This document shows positions 44,538-53,871 of a stretch of 64,000 bases of DNA, one piece after another. Location: assembly GCF_037890675.1 (NCBI RefSeq), contig NZ_CP149574.1:1798001-1862000 (forward strand), read 5' to 3'. Position numbers and translations under genes: made by a program. This stretch comes from Methylovirgula sp. 4M-Z18 (GTDB lineage Bacteria; Pseudomonadota; Alphaproteobacteria; Rhizobiales; Beijerinckiaceae). How positions within the stretch are numbered: position 1 is the stretch's first letter; the number at the start of each line of letters is the position of its first letter. A model generated the notes under the pieces. The model was not told where the DNA came from. It saw only the letters and a list, made by a program, of their open reading frames with translations, and made no database searches.

Positions 44538-44681
44538 TTCTTGTCTCCGTGGCACGTCCGTGCATGTTGCGTAAGATAGTCCGGGCTCTTAAATGGGACC
44601 TCAGCCTTGATCGCTGTGCGTAACGCCCGGATCAAGGAAAAGCAAGGCGGCACCGCCGCCCGATAAGGTACGAAGCGACGC

Positions 44682-45200
44682 ATGATCCTCAGTTTGTTCC
44701 GGACGTCTGCCAACAAGCACGTCATTGACCGACTTCACGGCGAGATCATGGCGGCGGCCCGCAATCCCGCGCTTTATCTGGACTGTGGCGCGTTCGATAC
44801 ATTCGAGGGCCGGTTCGAAATTTTCACCCTTCACGCCGCCTTGGTTTTGCGCCGCTTGTCGCGGCTGCCAAGCCCCGGGCCGGAAATGGCGCAGGACCTG
44901 TCCGACGCGGTGGCGCGCCATTTCGACATCATGCTGCGCGAATTCGGCTATGCCGATGTGAGCGTCGCCAAGCGCATGAAGAAGCTGACCGGCGCCTTTC
45001 TGGGCCGTGCGCGGGCCTATGATGAAGCGCTTGGTGCGGCCGATATGAAGGTTCTGGAAGAGACGATTGGCCGCAACGCTTTGGCGGGGCAGGGCCCTGC
45101 CGCACCGTTGACGGCCTATATCCGTCGCTACAACGCCATGATCGAAGCAAGTCCGATCGAGGTTTTTTCGACCGGGCCCTTGCCCAGCGTTGCGGTATAA
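44682..45200 (+). CDS. Ubiquinol-cytochrome c chaperone family protein
   Basis: A 172-residue helical protein of the Cbp3-like (ubiquinol-cytochrome C chaperone) family, associated with cytochrome bc1 assembly in mitochondria and related bacteria. Family residues include LDCGAFDTFEGRFEIFTLHA and SVAKRMKKLTGAFLGRARAYD. It is divergent from bamE with 144 bases between starts and is followed by the DUF177 gene after 15 bases. Confidence 0.85.
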   Translation: MILSLFRTSANKHVIDRLHGEIMAAARNPALYLDCGAFDTFEGRFEIFTLHAALVLRRLSRLPSPGPEMAQDLSDAVARHFDIMLREFGYADVSVAKRMKKLTGAFLGRARAYDEALGAADMKVLEETIGRNALAGQGPAAPLTAYIRRYNAMIEASPIEVFSTGPLPSVAV

Positions 45201-45215
45201 GACTGGAGGGAGACC

Positions 45216-45800
45216 ATGAAACAATCGAGCGAATCCGTGCAGGAGCCCGCCTTTACCCGTCCTGTCCATGTCGATGAGATCAGGGATAGCGGCCTCAATC
45301 TCAAGATCGACGCGGATGAGGCGGAGCGCGCAGCCGTCGCGGTATCGCTCGGGCTCGAGGGGCTGGCCGCATTTTCCGCGGATCTGCGTCTGTCTCGGCT
45401 GGGCAAGAACGGGCTGCGCCTGCAAGGGGATTTGCACGCCGACGTCACCTATATTTCGGTCGTATCGCTGGAGCCGTTCGACACTCAGATCTCCGAGCCG
45501 CTCGATGCGCGCTTTGCCCCGCAGGACGACGTCGAGACGGCGCGCAAAGCCGCGGAAGCCAAGTTGAAATCTGCAATCGATTATCACGAAGGCGCGCTGG
45601 AGGACGATCCGCCGGAGCCGATCGTCAATGGCCGCATCGACCTTGGACCCTTGCTTGTCGAATTTTTGGCACTTGCGCTCGACCCTTATCCGCGCAAGCC
45701 GGGGGAGGTGTTCACCGGTGGGGCGGACGCGAGTCCGGAGGACGAATCTGAAATCTCGCCCTTCGCCGCCTTGTTAAAACCGCAATCCGGCAAAGAATGA
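45216..45800 (+). CDS. DUF177 (YceD) family protein
   Basis: A 194-residue protein of the YceD/DUF177 family, often encoded just before the ribosomal protein gene rpmF and plsX and thought to link rRNA or ribosome assembly with lipid synthesis. Acidic segments such as EDDPPEPIVNGRIDLGPLLVEFLAL and DPYPRKPGEVF are the family core. The usual cysteine pairs are not evident. Here rpmF is absent and plsX follows after 134 bases. GGAGGGAG lies before the ATG. Confidence 0.85.
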   Translation: MKQSSESVQEPAFTRPVHVDEIRDSGLNLKIDADEAERAAVAVSLGLEGLAAFSADLRLSRLGKNGLRLQGDLHADVTYISVVSLEPFDTQISEPLDARFAPQDDVETARKAAEAKLKSAIDYHEGALEDDPPEPIVNGRIDLGPLLVEFLALALDPYPRKPGEVFTGGADASPEDESEISPFAALLKPQSGKE

Positions 45801-45934
45801 CAAGCGCAACAAATCGTGATGCTACCTCTTCAAAGGAATTTGCCTTCCCTCCCGAAGCCGCTATTGTCCGCGTCGCGCGGGGTGATTATCACGGGTTGCC
45901 AAAAACACCCTTTTGTCTGGGAGTCTCGGAGTAA

Positions 45935-46990
45935 ATGGCCAAGGTAGTTCGCATCGCGCTCGATGCCATGGGCGGCGACCATGGACCATCCGTCGTTATT
46001 CCGGGCGCGGCGCTGGCGCTGGAGCGGCGTCCCGATCTCGAATTTCATATTTACGGCGACGAAAAGATCATCGCGCCGCTGCTTGCCCAGCACTCGGCCT
46101 TGGCCGCGAAAGCGAAGGTTTATCATACGGATGTAGCGGTCAAGATGGACGACAAGCCGAGCCAGGCGCTGCGTTCTGGCCGCCGGGTCTCGTCCATGTG
46201 GATGGCCATCGAGGCAATCAAAAACGATGTTGCCGACGCGACGGTTTCGGCCGGCAACACCGGTGCGTTGATGGCCATGTCCAAGTTCTGCCTCAACACG
46301 ATGGCGCCGATCGACCGGCCGGCCATTGCGGCGCTTTGGCCCAACATCCACGGCGAATCCGTCGTATTGGACGTGGGTGCAACGATTGGCGCCGATGCCC
46401 AGCATCTCGTCGATCTTGCCATCATGGGGTCGGCGATGGCGCGGATCGTGTTCGATCTGGAAAAGCCCACGGTCGGTCTGCTCAATGTCGGTGTCGAGGA
46501 AATCAAGGGGCTCGAAGAGGTCAAGGCCGCCGGCCGGATCCTGAAGGAGACCGCCTGGAGCAATCTCGATTATCGCGGCTTCGTCGAGGGTGACGACATC
46601 GGCAAGGGCACCGTCAATGTGGTGGTTACCGAAGGGTTTACCGGCAATATCGCGTTGAAGACCGCCGAAGGCACGGCCAAGCAGATCTCGCAATATTTGC
46701 GTGACGCCATGAGCCGCAGCCTCCTCGCCAAGATCGGCTTTTTCCTCGCGCAGGGCGCGTTCAAGGCCCTCAAGGACAAGATGGACCCGCGGGCGTCGAA
46801 TGGCGGCGTCTTCCTCGGGCTTGACGGCGTCGTCATCAAAAGCCATGGCGGCGCCGACGCATCCGGCTATGCCAGCGCGATCGAAATGGGCTATGACATG
46901 GTCAAGCACGAACTGCTTGGCAAGATTCGCGAATCGCTTGCTATTCCGCATGAGGGCCGCCCAGCCTTTACCGTTGACGCCGCGCAGTGA
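45935..46990 (+). CDS. plsX: Phosphate acyltransferase PlsX
   Basis: A 351-residue enzyme that makes acyl-phosphate from acyl-ACP for phospholipid synthesis. The N-terminal [34 protein letters not shown] and [15 protein letters not shown] are typical. It precedes fabH, a standard arrangement of early lipid synthesis genes. The gap to fabH is 37 bases. Confidence 0.96.
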   Translation: MAKVVRIALDAMGGDHGPSVVIPGAALALERRPDLEFHIYGDEKIIAPLLAQHSALAAKAKVYHTDVAVKMDDKPSQALRSGRRVSSMWMAIEAIKNDVADATVSAGNTGALMAMSKFCLNTMAPIDRPAIAALWPNIHGESVVLDVGATIGADAQHLVDLAIMGSAMARIVFDLEKPTVGLLNVGVEEIKGLEEVKAAGRILKETAWSNLDYRGFVEGDDIGKGTVNVVVTEGFTGNIALKTAEGTAKQISQYLRDAMSRSLLAKIGFFLAQGAFKALKDKMDPRASNGGVFLGLDGVVIKSHGGADASGYASAIEMGYDMVKHELLGKIRESLAIPHEGRPAFTVDAAQ

Positions 46991-47027
46991 ATAACGCGGC
47001 CTCCATTTCTTCAGAGCTGACGAAACA

Positions 47028-48023
47028 ATGCCACCATCAAAAAAATCCGGAGTTCTTCGGTCCGTCGTGCGCGGAATGGGGTCGTATCTGCCGGAGCGCT
47101 GTGTCACCAACCACGACCTTGAAGCGATGGTGGAGACGACCGACGATTGGATCGTCCAGCGGACGGGCATCCGGCAAAGACATGTGGCTGCGGAGGGCGA
47201 GACGACCTCGATGCTCGGCACCAAGGCGGCGCAGGCCGCGCTTGCCGACGCGCAACTGACCGCGGCGGATATCGACCTCATCATCGTCGCCACCTCGACG
47301 CCCGACTACACGTTTCCCGCCACCGCCACGCAGATCCAGGCGGCGCTCGGCATCACCCACGGCGTGGCCTTTGATTTGCAGGCGGTTTGCTCCGGCTTCG
47401 TTTTCGCCGTGGCGACGGCGGACAAGTTCCTGCGCTCGGGGTCGCACAAGCGCGCCCTGGTGATCGGCGCCGAAACCTTTTCACGCATCCTCGACTGGCA
47501 GGACCGCACCACCTGCGTGCTGTTTGGTGACGGCGCCGGCGCGATGGTTCTGGAGGCGCAAACCAATGCCGGGACCTTGGCCGACCGCGGTGTCATCACC
47601 AGCCATTTGCGCTCGGATGGCCGGCATCGTGCCAAGCTCTATGTCGACGGCGGCCCATCCTCGACCCAGACGGTCGGCCATTTGCGCATGGAAGGCAAAG
47701 AGGTTTTCCGCCACGCCGTCGGCATGGTGACGGATGTGATCAAGGATGCCTATGCCGCGAGCGGCGCGACTTCCGACATGCTCGATTGGTTCGTGCCGCA
47801 TCAGGCGAATAAACGGATCATCGATGCCTCCGCCGAAAAGTTGGGCATTTCGCCATCGAAAGTCGTGACCACGGTGCACCTGCACGGCAATACGTCCGCC
47901 GCCTCGATCCCCCTGGCGCTCACCGTCGCGCGCGAGGACGGACGGATCAAAACCGGCGACCTTGTGATGATCGAGGCGATGGGTGGCGGATTCACGTGGG
48001 GGAGTGCCTTGATTCGGTGGTGA
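47028..48023 (+). CDS. fabH: Beta-ketoacyl-ACP synthase III
   Basis: A 331-residue condensing enzyme that begins fatty-acid chains from acetyl-CoA and malonyl-ACP. Nucleophile Cys121 lies in DLQAVCSGF; the catalytic His (VPHQANKRI) and Asn ([12 protein letters not shown]) are present. It is expected to be cytosolic. Some family members use longer starters, but nothing in the sequence shows this. It precedes ihfA by 103 bases. Confidence 0.96.
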   Translation: MPPSKKSGVLRSVVRGMGSYLPERCVTNHDLEAMVETTDDWIVQRTGIRQRHVAAEGETTSMLGTKAAQAALADAQLTAADIDLIIVATSTPDYTFPATATQIQAALGITHGVAFDLQAVCSGFVFAVATADKFLRSGSHKRALVIGAETFSRILDWQDRTTCVLFGDGAGAMVLEAQTNAGTLADRGVITSHLRSDGRHRAKLYVDGGPSSTQTVGHLRMEGKEVFRHAVGMVTDVIKDAYAASGATSDMLDWFVPHQANKRIIDASAEKLGISPSKVVTTVHLHGNTSAASIPLALTVAREDGRIKTGDLVMIEAMGGGFTWGSALIRW

Positions 48024-48126
48024 AATCAGGGTCATATAGTGTATCTTGACATTGTGCGTGCCGGCTGCGCTGGGCTATAACCCTAGCGTATTGATTGGCT
48101 TATCAACTCGAAGAGCAGGGGCGGTC

Positions 48127-48465
48127 ATGAGCAAGGAACAGAACGGCGCACCGACCGGAAAAACTGTCACCCGCGCGGATTTGGCTGAAGCAGTCTATCA
48201 GCGCGTCGGATTGAGCCGGATCGAATCAGCCGAACTGGTCGAAACGGTTCTGTCGGAAATTTCGCAAGTCGTCGCCCGCGGCGAAACCGTGAAGCTCTCG
48301 TCGTTCGGCTCTTTTGTCGTGCGCTCCAAGTCCGAGCGTATCGGCCGTAATCCGAAGACCGGCGTCGAAGTGCCGATCACGCCCCGCCGCGTGATGGTCT
48401 TCAAGCCGTCCAATATTCTGAAGGCCAGCATCAACGGCGAGTCCGTCGAGGGCTTGAAGGACTAG
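48127..48465 (+). CDS. ihfA: Integration host factor, alpha subunit
   Basis: A 112-residue DNA-bending protein (HU/IHF fold). [27 protein letters not shown] and [25 protein letters not shown] with the GRNPKTG beta-arm tip identify IhfA. ATG 48127 is chosen by family N-terminus; the frame runs upstream to 48046. The second 267-base repeat begins inside its stop codon (TAG, 48463-48465). It is followed by merR. Confidence 0.95.
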   Translation: MSKEQNGAPTGKTVTRADLAEAVYQRVGLSRIESAELVETVLSEISQVVARGETVKLSSFGSFVVRSKSERIGRNPKTGVEVPITPRRVMVFKPSNILKASINGESVEGLKD

Positions 48466-48730
48466 GGTCGAAACTCAATTATGGATGGTATCTGGACGCG
48501 GCCAAATTGCCCGAATGCCAGGAGATGGGCCGACGCAGGACATTCGTCCTGCTAGGACCATCGACGCCGCAGTCGGTCAATTTCGCCGCGCCGCTTCGCG
48601 GTGAGGTGAAAAATGGTCATCTGCCGCGTCGCAATGCTTGCCGGTACGGACGTACCGGCCGCGCAATGCTCCTTGCATATGACCATTTTTGACCTCATCC
48701 AGACACCATCCATAATTGAGTTTCGACCCT
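48464..48730. repeat. 267-base palindromic repeat element, copy B
   Basis: Same length and layout as copy A. The 33-base terminal arms pair with one mismatch. Internal stems are GCAGGAC/GTCCTGC (48535-48552), CCGC/GCGG around TTC (48591-48601), and GCCGGTAC/GTACCGGC. Where the two copies differ in these stems, the partner base has changed too. The first two bases are the last two of the ihfA stop TAG, exactly as livH meets copy A. Confidence 0.9.
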
Positions 48731-48850
48731 TGGACCTGTCGGCGCTGTTGGCCCGCCGTTTGGCTGGCGATTTTCCATCAACAGATTCGCCGATCTTCGC
48801 TATGCTCTTGTTGAACCTTAAGTGATTCTTGAAGAGAAGCGGGGTCTCGC

Positions 48851-49426
48851 ATGGAAAAAAGCGCTGACGCATTCCGCACCATCAGCGAAGTGGCGGACGA
48901 GCTCGTCCTGCCGCAGCATGTTTTGCGCTTCTGGGAGACGCGCTTCACGCAGATCAAGCCGCTGAAACGCGGCGGCGGCCGCCGTTATTACCGCCCGGAC
49001 GATGTGGAACTGCTGCGCGCGATCCGGCATCTGCTCTACGGCGAAGGCTATACGATCAAGGGCGTTCAGCGCATTTTGAAAGAGCAGGGCGCGCGGGCCG
49101 TGATCGCCTTGCGCCAGGGCGGTGCAGCGTCCTCGTCACCCTTGCCGCCCTACCGCGAGCCCGGAGTAGACATGAGGTATGATGCTGCCGGCGCACCGTC
49201 GCGTGCCGAAACGGATTTGTTCGACGCGCCGGACGAGGCGGGGGGCGAGGATCAAATCGTCCATGCGCTGCCGGACGATGACGAGCAGGAAGGCGGCTTC
49301 GAGCCGCATGGGGGGCGGATGCGGCGCGCGCGGGGTGAAATTCGCGATCTTAGGCTGAAACTCGAATCCGTTCTCGCCGATCTTGACGAATGTCAGCGCC
49401 TGCTGAACTTGGCGCGCACCCACTAA
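48851..49426 (+). CDS. MerR family transcriptional regulator
   Basis: A 191-residue regulator with an N-terminal winged helix ([39 protein letters not shown]) and a charged C-terminal part with a short coiled coil near [20 protein letters not shown]. There is no obvious metal-binding Cys cluster. The ihfA-merR order is common in alphaproteobacteria. GAAGAGAAGCG upstream is a plausible ribosome binding site. Target genes are unknown. Confidence 0.88.
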   Translation: MEKSADAFRTISEVADELVLPQHVLRFWETRFTQIKPLKRGGGRRYYRPDDVELLRAIRHLLYGEGYTIKGVQRILKEQGARAVIALRQGGAASSSPLPPYREPGVDMRYDAAGAPSRAETDLFDAPDEAGGEDQIVHALPDDDEQEGGFEPHGGRMRRARGEIRDLRLKLESVLADLDECQRLLNLARTH

Positions 49427-49462
49427 GATTGTTGAACGGTCAAAAATTTCGCCGCCGCGGCG

Positions 49463-49491
49463 TTGCATCATCCGGAGGCGTTCACTATAAG
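49463..49491 (+). promoter_or_regulatory. Promoter of the tRNA-Pro gene
   Basis: TTGCAT (49463-49468) and TATAAG (49486-49491) are exactly 17 bases apart, and the tRNA begins 10 bases after the -10 box, so transcription would start at or just before the mature 5' end. Confidence 0.65.
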
Positions 49492-49500
49492 GGCCGCAGT

Positions 49501-49578
49501 CGGAGTGTAGCGCAGCCCGGTTAGCGCACTAGTCTGGGGGACTAGGGGTCGTGGGTTCGAATCCCGCCACTCCGACCA
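49501..49578 (+). tRNA. tRNA-Pro (anticodon GGG)
   Basis: A full cloverleaf reads as acceptor CGGAGTG with CACTCCG, D-stem GCGC/GCGC, anticodon stem CTAGT/ACTAG around loop CTGGGGG (anticodon GGG), T-arm GTGGG-TTCGAAT-CCCGC and encoded ACCA end. The 78-base length fits a D-loop of 10. Confidence 0.95.
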
Positions 49579-49710
49579 TTTATCTCGCTGAAAATCAATG
49601 TATTAACCGGCGCTCCAACGTCGGTGCCTGTCTAGATTTCGCTTGAGTCGCGATGGCGCGAGATTTCCTGCTGTGGCGGGTCCTACAAATCGCGCGCTAT
49701 GGCGTGAAGT

Positions 49711-51537
49711 TCACCTGTAAAGTTGCACCGACTGCACCAAGCTGCCCTGACCAGCCGAACCCGGCGTAAGGCGTCCGAGATATTCAGCATAGGTCGTGGT
49801 GCCGTCGTAGGGTTGGGTCATGAAGAACTTGCCGTAAGTCGCGACCGGGACGCCGGTGGCGGCTCCGTTCATCGACACGGGGCTGCTTTGGCAGTTTATG
49901 ATGGGTACGATGAGCATGCGGCGCAGGCCTGTCGTATCGGGAGTTGACGAGCTGCATGTGGGCGCGCCGCTCTCCCCGCCTGACGACGTGTTGCTGATGA
50001 GGCTATTGGTGTTTTCGTAATTGTAGACGGCGCTACGCGTGATGGAGGAATAGGGTGACCCCTGGCACCCGGTCGGCGCTCCGACGTTCGGATGTGCCGT
50101 GCTCCAATAGCCGGCAAAGGTAATCGTCGTGCCGGAGGGGATAATGACCACAGAGAGTAGGCTTGGATTCGGATTCGAGAGCGTCACCGTTGTCGAGGTC
50201 GGCTGCTGCGATACATAGGTGTTCGCCGGAAAGAGGGCACTATTGACACCCATGCCCTGGAAAATCCCGGTGGTCGAGCCAAAGGTGAGCGTGATGTTCG
50301 ACCCCCCCGATTTTCCCAATGACACGGTGATGCTGGTCGCAGTCGTCTTGTAGGAAATATCGCCGCAAACCCAATTGCCGTCGCCATATGCTGAGGATGT
50401 GCAAGTGCCCGCCAGGATGCAATTGTCCTCCGGCAGTGCGGCGGCGGCCTGGGTGCTGTAGGGAGATTTACCCGTATAGCCCGGTGGCCAAGATCCGTTC
50501 GTGCTTTCGTTGCAGCCGCTGCCAGTATAGCCCTTGCGCACGTTCTGATCGGGGGCGTAATTCGGGTCGCTGCTGCACTTCTTCCAGGAGTTGGTGTAAA
50601 TATCGAAACGGATGTTGAGCGCGAGCAGCGTTGGGGTCTTGACGCCGGGGTTCAGGTTGACTGTCCGTGCATTGGTGCATGTATCCGGCTGGGCGACAGC
50701 GAGTTCCTGGCCGGTCGTCTGTCCGCCCGGGCCGCACGTCTCGTTGCTGGTCCCTTCGGTATCGGGCTGAAGCCAGCCGTAATTGCCTGGCGTATAGGAG
50801 CTTCCGGGAGGGGTGGTGATCGGCACCTGATGCCCCACGAGCGTCGTTTCGGCGTCCAGCAAGGCTTGTGTCGCCTGCGAATAGGTCATCCCGCTTGTCT
50901 CGAACGGGTTGCAGACAAAGAGGGGTTGCGCACCGCAGACCGTCTCGGTCAGGCCCGCGACCGCCGCCGCGGTGGTGGTCAGCGATTTGCTGCCACCGAA
51001 AAACGATGCCGGCAAGATCGTTGTCATCGCCGTCGGCGTCGCCGTGACCTGCACATACTGCGCCTGAGTCGGGTCTGTCGTCACATAGCTCGAGGGGATC
51101 GGGGTGACGGAGCCGGCCGGGAGACCGCTATAGAATGTGATGCTCGTAATGGTGACATTGGCATTCGCGCCGCTGCCGAAAACACTGGAATTCGAGACCC
51201 AGTTTGCGTTCGTATTGTTGATCGCCGCCGTCGCGCGCGTGATCGCGTCGGGAAAACCGTTCAGTTCGGCCGCTCCCGCAATGGCGAGCGCGTCCGTGCC
51301 TTTTTGCAATTGCGTCTGCAGCGAAACGTAGCGCGCGCCGTCCAATGCCAGCACCGACACGCCGACGATCACGACGAGCATGATCGTCACATACGGCAGG
51401 ATGACGCCGCGCGTGTCCTCGCCGAAAGCCCGCACACTCGCGACAAGATGTTTCCACAGATCGCGGACACGAAAGCCGCTACGCTGCTTGCGCGACCTGT
51501 CGGTCGCCGATCTTTTCCCCCAGATCCCCATATCCAT
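49711..51537 (-). CDS. TadG-like pilus-assembly/surface protein with inserted beta domain
   Basis: A 608-residue protein of the TadE/TadG-like group. Basic N-terminus, then one membrane helix (about residues 44-66, RGVILPYVTIMLVVIVGVSV), then SLQTQLQKGTDALAIAGAAEL, the hallmark of TadG-type N-termini. The rest is Ser/Thr/Gly-rich and low in charge, like exported proteins. Residues about 398-474 form an inserted-looking beta-rich block (TTGIFQGMGVNSALFPANTY, STTVTLSNPNPSLL). No other tad or cpa genes are nearby, so it may be a solitary envelope protein. The ATG pair at 51537/51531 leaves the exact start open. Confidence 0.75.
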   Translation of the reverse strand: MDMGIWGKRSATDRSRKQRSGFRVRDLWKHLVASVRAFGEDTRGVILPYVTIMLVVIVGVSVLALDGARYVSLQTQLQKGTDALAIAGAAELNGFPDAITRATAAINNTNANWVSNSSVFGSGANANVTITSITFYSGLPAGSVTPIPSSYVTTDPTQAQYVQVTATPTAMTTILPASFFGGSKSLTTTAAAVAGLTETVCGAQPLFVCNPFETSGMTYSQATQALLDAETTLVGHQVPITTPPGSSYTPGNYGWLQPDTEGTSNETCGPGGQTTGQELAVAQPDTCTNARTVNLNPGVKTPTLLALNIRFDIYTNSWKKCSSDPNYAPDQNVRKGYTGSGCNESTNGSWPPGYTGKSPYSTQAAAALPEDNCILAGTCTSSAYGDGNWVCGDISYKTTATSITVSLGKSGGSNITLTFGSTTGIFQGMGVNSALFPANTYVSQQPTSTTVTLSNPNPSLLSVVIIPSGTTITFAGYWSTAHPNVGAPTGCQGSPYSSITRSAVYNYENTNSLISNTSSGGESGAPTCSSSTPDTTGLRRMLIVPIINCQSSPVSMNGAATGVPVATYGKFFMTQPYDGTTTYAEYLGRLTPGSAGQGSLVQSVQLYR

Positions 51538-51773
51538 CTGCCCCCAAAATGGAGCGCCAATGCCTTATGTCCTTGTGGACAAATGGCTAGCGTCCCCATC
51601 CAATAGTAATTTTCGGCCAATGATACCCGTCTGCCGATAAGCGCAACCTAACTCAACAAATCTATCCAGGTGCCGACGGCGGTACGCCACTGAGGCCTCG
51701 GGCATGTCCTGAGCCGCTTTGGAAACGAATGAGTCCGGAAGATTGCCCCCCCAAGAGCCCTTCCTGACCCTGC

Positions 51774-52010
51774 CTAATTTGATGGGATGACGTGGCCATC
51801 TGCCTCAGCATCCATCTTTCCGTCGCCTGTGGCCGACTGAAGTCGACGATAGGCAAGAATCCTGATCGAATGCGCGACTTCGCTCGGATTCCACCCTGCA
51901 GCGACTGCTGCATCAAATATTTCGCGGATCACGGCGTCAAGTGCTCGATCACAATCAGAAATGCGATCAAGGTATTTCTCAGGCCGATTCGGGCTCGTAA
52001 TTATCATCAT
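51774..52010 (-). CDS. Small hypothetical protein, 78 residues
   Basis: The sequence (DRISDCDRALDAVIREIFDA, WNPSEVAHSIRILAYRRLQS) looks like a compact helical protein, similar in feel to small rhizobial unknowns with an AAGW-x-x-x-EV motif. A good ribosome binding site is lacking and two adjacent ATG codons (52008 and 52005 on the complement) could start it. The call is moderate. Confidence 0.45.
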   Translation of the reverse strand: MMIITSPNRPEKYLDRISDCDRALDAVIREIFDAAVAAGWNPSEVAHSIRILAYRRLQSATGDGKMDAEADGHVIPSN

Positions 52011-52313
52011 GACGCAAGCTAGGCGCGCGTCGATCGCATGATCAAATCAGCTTTTTGGTGTATCAGTCACATCCTGCACAGGTTTGGATTCACGCAGCTT
52101 CCGTATGACGGATCGATACTTGCGGCTACAGGCATGCCTCCCGAGGCATTCCCTAGACGCTCCTTAGCCCGCGGCTCTGTCGATCGAGGGATGTTCATCT
52201 GTGGCACGGCTTGATTTTGACAGGTGGCCACGAATGCTGCGTTGGTCACACCTTTGCCATATGGCCGGGAACAAATCACGCGGGGCGTTTCGAACAGCGC
52301 AGGAAGATTTCAA
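52011..52313. other. Intergenic region upstream of the dienelactone hydrolase gene
   Basis: 303 bases with no convincing gene. A short inverted repeat ATGCCT-CCCG-AGGCAT lies at 52135-52150. The right end carries AGGAAG (52301-52306), the ribosome binding site of the next gene. No clear promoter was identified. Confidence 0.45.
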
Positions 52314-53162
52314 ATGACTCAAATCGATCAATTGGAGCCAGTCGACAATGCGCGGCGCACCTTGGTCACAGGATCGTTGGCCGCGGGTTTCGCGCTGGCA
52401 GTACAGCCAGTGGCGGCGGCGACGATCGTAACCGATTCGTCCGGCTTGACCGACGGGATGGTGACGATAACGTCCGCGGATATGCAATTGCCGGCCTATC
52501 GCGCCTATCCGGCCGGCAATGTGCATGCGCCGGTCATTCTGGTCGTGCAGGAGATTTTCGGCCTGCACGAGCATATCAAGGACATTTGCCGCCGGTTGGC
52601 CAAAGCCGGTTATTACGCCATCGCGCCGGACCTTTATGTGCGCGAGGGCGACGCGACGAAGGCCGACATGCAGACCATCGTTCAGACCATCGTGCCGAAA
52701 GTGGCCGACGCACAGGTTCTCGGCGACCTCGATTCCTCCGTGCGCTTCGCCAAGGAGGAAGGGGCGGACACGGACCGTCTCGGCGTCACCGGCTTTTGCT
52801 GGGGTGGCCGGATCGTCTGGCTTTACGCCGCGCATAATGCCGCGCTCAAGGCCGCCGTTGCCTGGTATGGCCGGGTCGCCGGCAATACGACGTCACTGCA
52901 GCCGAAAAATCCGATCGATATAGCCGCCGACCTGCATGCACCGGTGCTCGGTCTGTACGGCGGCGCCGATCAGAGCATTCCGGTCGAGACATTGGACGCG
53001 ATGAAAAAGGCGGCGGACGCGGCGGGCAAGAAGACCGAGTTCGTGGTCTACCCGGATACCCCGCACGCCTTCAACGCCGATTATCGGCCCTCCTATCGTG
53101 AGGGACCGGCCAAGGATGGCTGGGCCAAAATGCTCGCCTGGTTCAAGGATAACGGGCTCTAG
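52314..53162 (+). CDS. Dienelactone hydrolase family protein, exported type
   Basis: A 282-residue alpha/beta hydrolase. The catalytic triad is Cys162 (GFCWGGR), Asp219 (GGADQSIP) and His251 (DTPHAFNAD), the dienelactone hydrolase pattern. The N-terminus has NARRTLVTGSLAAGFALAVQ ending PVAAA, resembling a twin-arginine export signal. LVVQEIFGLHEHIKDICRRL is a family mark. ATG 52314 follows AGGAAG; the frame is open to 52224. Substrate unknown. It converges with the membrane protein gene downstream. Confidence 0.85.
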   Translation: MTQIDQLEPVDNARRTLVTGSLAAGFALAVQPVAAATIVTDSSGLTDGMVTITSADMQLPAYRAYPAGNVHAPVILVVQEIFGLHEHIKDICRRLAKAGYYAIAPDLYVREGDATKADMQTIVQTIVPKVADAQVLGDLDSSVRFAKEEGADTDRLGVTGFCWGGRIVWLYAAHNAALKAAVAWYGRVAGNTTSLQPKNPIDIAADLHAPVLGLYGGADQSIPVETLDAMKKAADAAGKKTEFVVYPDTPHAFNADYRPSYREGPAKDGWAKMLAWFKDNGL

Positions 53163-53218
53163 CCTGGTACTTGCCGCAGGAAGTTGACTATCGCGGCGCG
53201 TTCCTGCTTCGCCGTGCC

Positions 53219-53758
53219 TTAGCCTATTTTGGCCCCAGGCACGGCCGCATCGCCGGCGAGCGTCTCGGCCTTCTTGGACTGATGCCGCACGAGCAAATAC
53301 AGCGCGGCGACATGGGTGATCATCAGCAATGGCACATAGATGATCGGGATCAGGTAGGTGCTGGCTAATTGCCCCGATAAGGCGGGAAGATTGTACAAAG
53401 CGCCATGATAGTAATCGATCAGGATATCGGCCGCTCCCACCACGTTGTAAGCGGCAACGAGGGGCCAGAAGAAGGCGCGCACCCTGATCGTGAGAAGCGC
53501 CAAGATGGCCAGCAGTCCCGTTGCGAAGTCACCATAGGCGGCGAACTGGGCAAAGTCGGAGGGGAGATCGGGGCCCACGACGCCGGGAATGATAAAGACC
53601 AGACCGAAGAAGCGGAAGCTGTGCAGAATGGCGATGACGCGTTGCGCCTCGACCGGATCCATCCCCTTGAGCCTCGGCCAGAAATACGCGCTGAAGCAGA
53701 GCAGCCACGGAACGTAGCCAAGGACGAGATGTAGGTTGAAGATGATAGTCGGCGACAT
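53219..53758 (-). CDS. Hypothetical inner-membrane protein
   Basis: A 179-residue protein with about five membrane segments (for example LVLGYVPWLLCFSAYFWPRL and FLIPIIYVPLLMITHVAALY-like stretch near the C-terminus). A conserved family could not be named. It is divergent from a LysR regulator gene with 113 bases between starts, suggesting that the regulator controls it. The short C-terminal tail is polar. Confidence 0.7.
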   Translation of the reverse strand: MSPTIIFNLHLVLGYVPWLLCFSAYFWPRLKGMDPVEAQRVIAILHSFRFFGLVFIIPGVVGPDLPSDFAQFAAYGDFATGLLAILALLTIRVRAFFWPLVAAYNVVGAADILIDYYHGALYNLPALSGQLASTYLIPIIYVPLLMITHVAALYLLVRHQSKKAETLAGDAAVPGAKIG

Positions 53759-53871
53759 TCGTAAACTCCTTCGGCTGTCGAGACTCGCGAGCCTCCGGCG
53801 CAGCCTCGATTTTCGGGAGAGATGTATGCCTGCTTGTTGGGAGTGACTATTCGCGATAATTTCGATGGGCT

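Noticed and set aside
48046-48081. TTGACA followed by TATAAC upstream of ihfA as a promoter
   Set aside because: The spacing is 24 bases, far from the usual 16-18, so it was not called.
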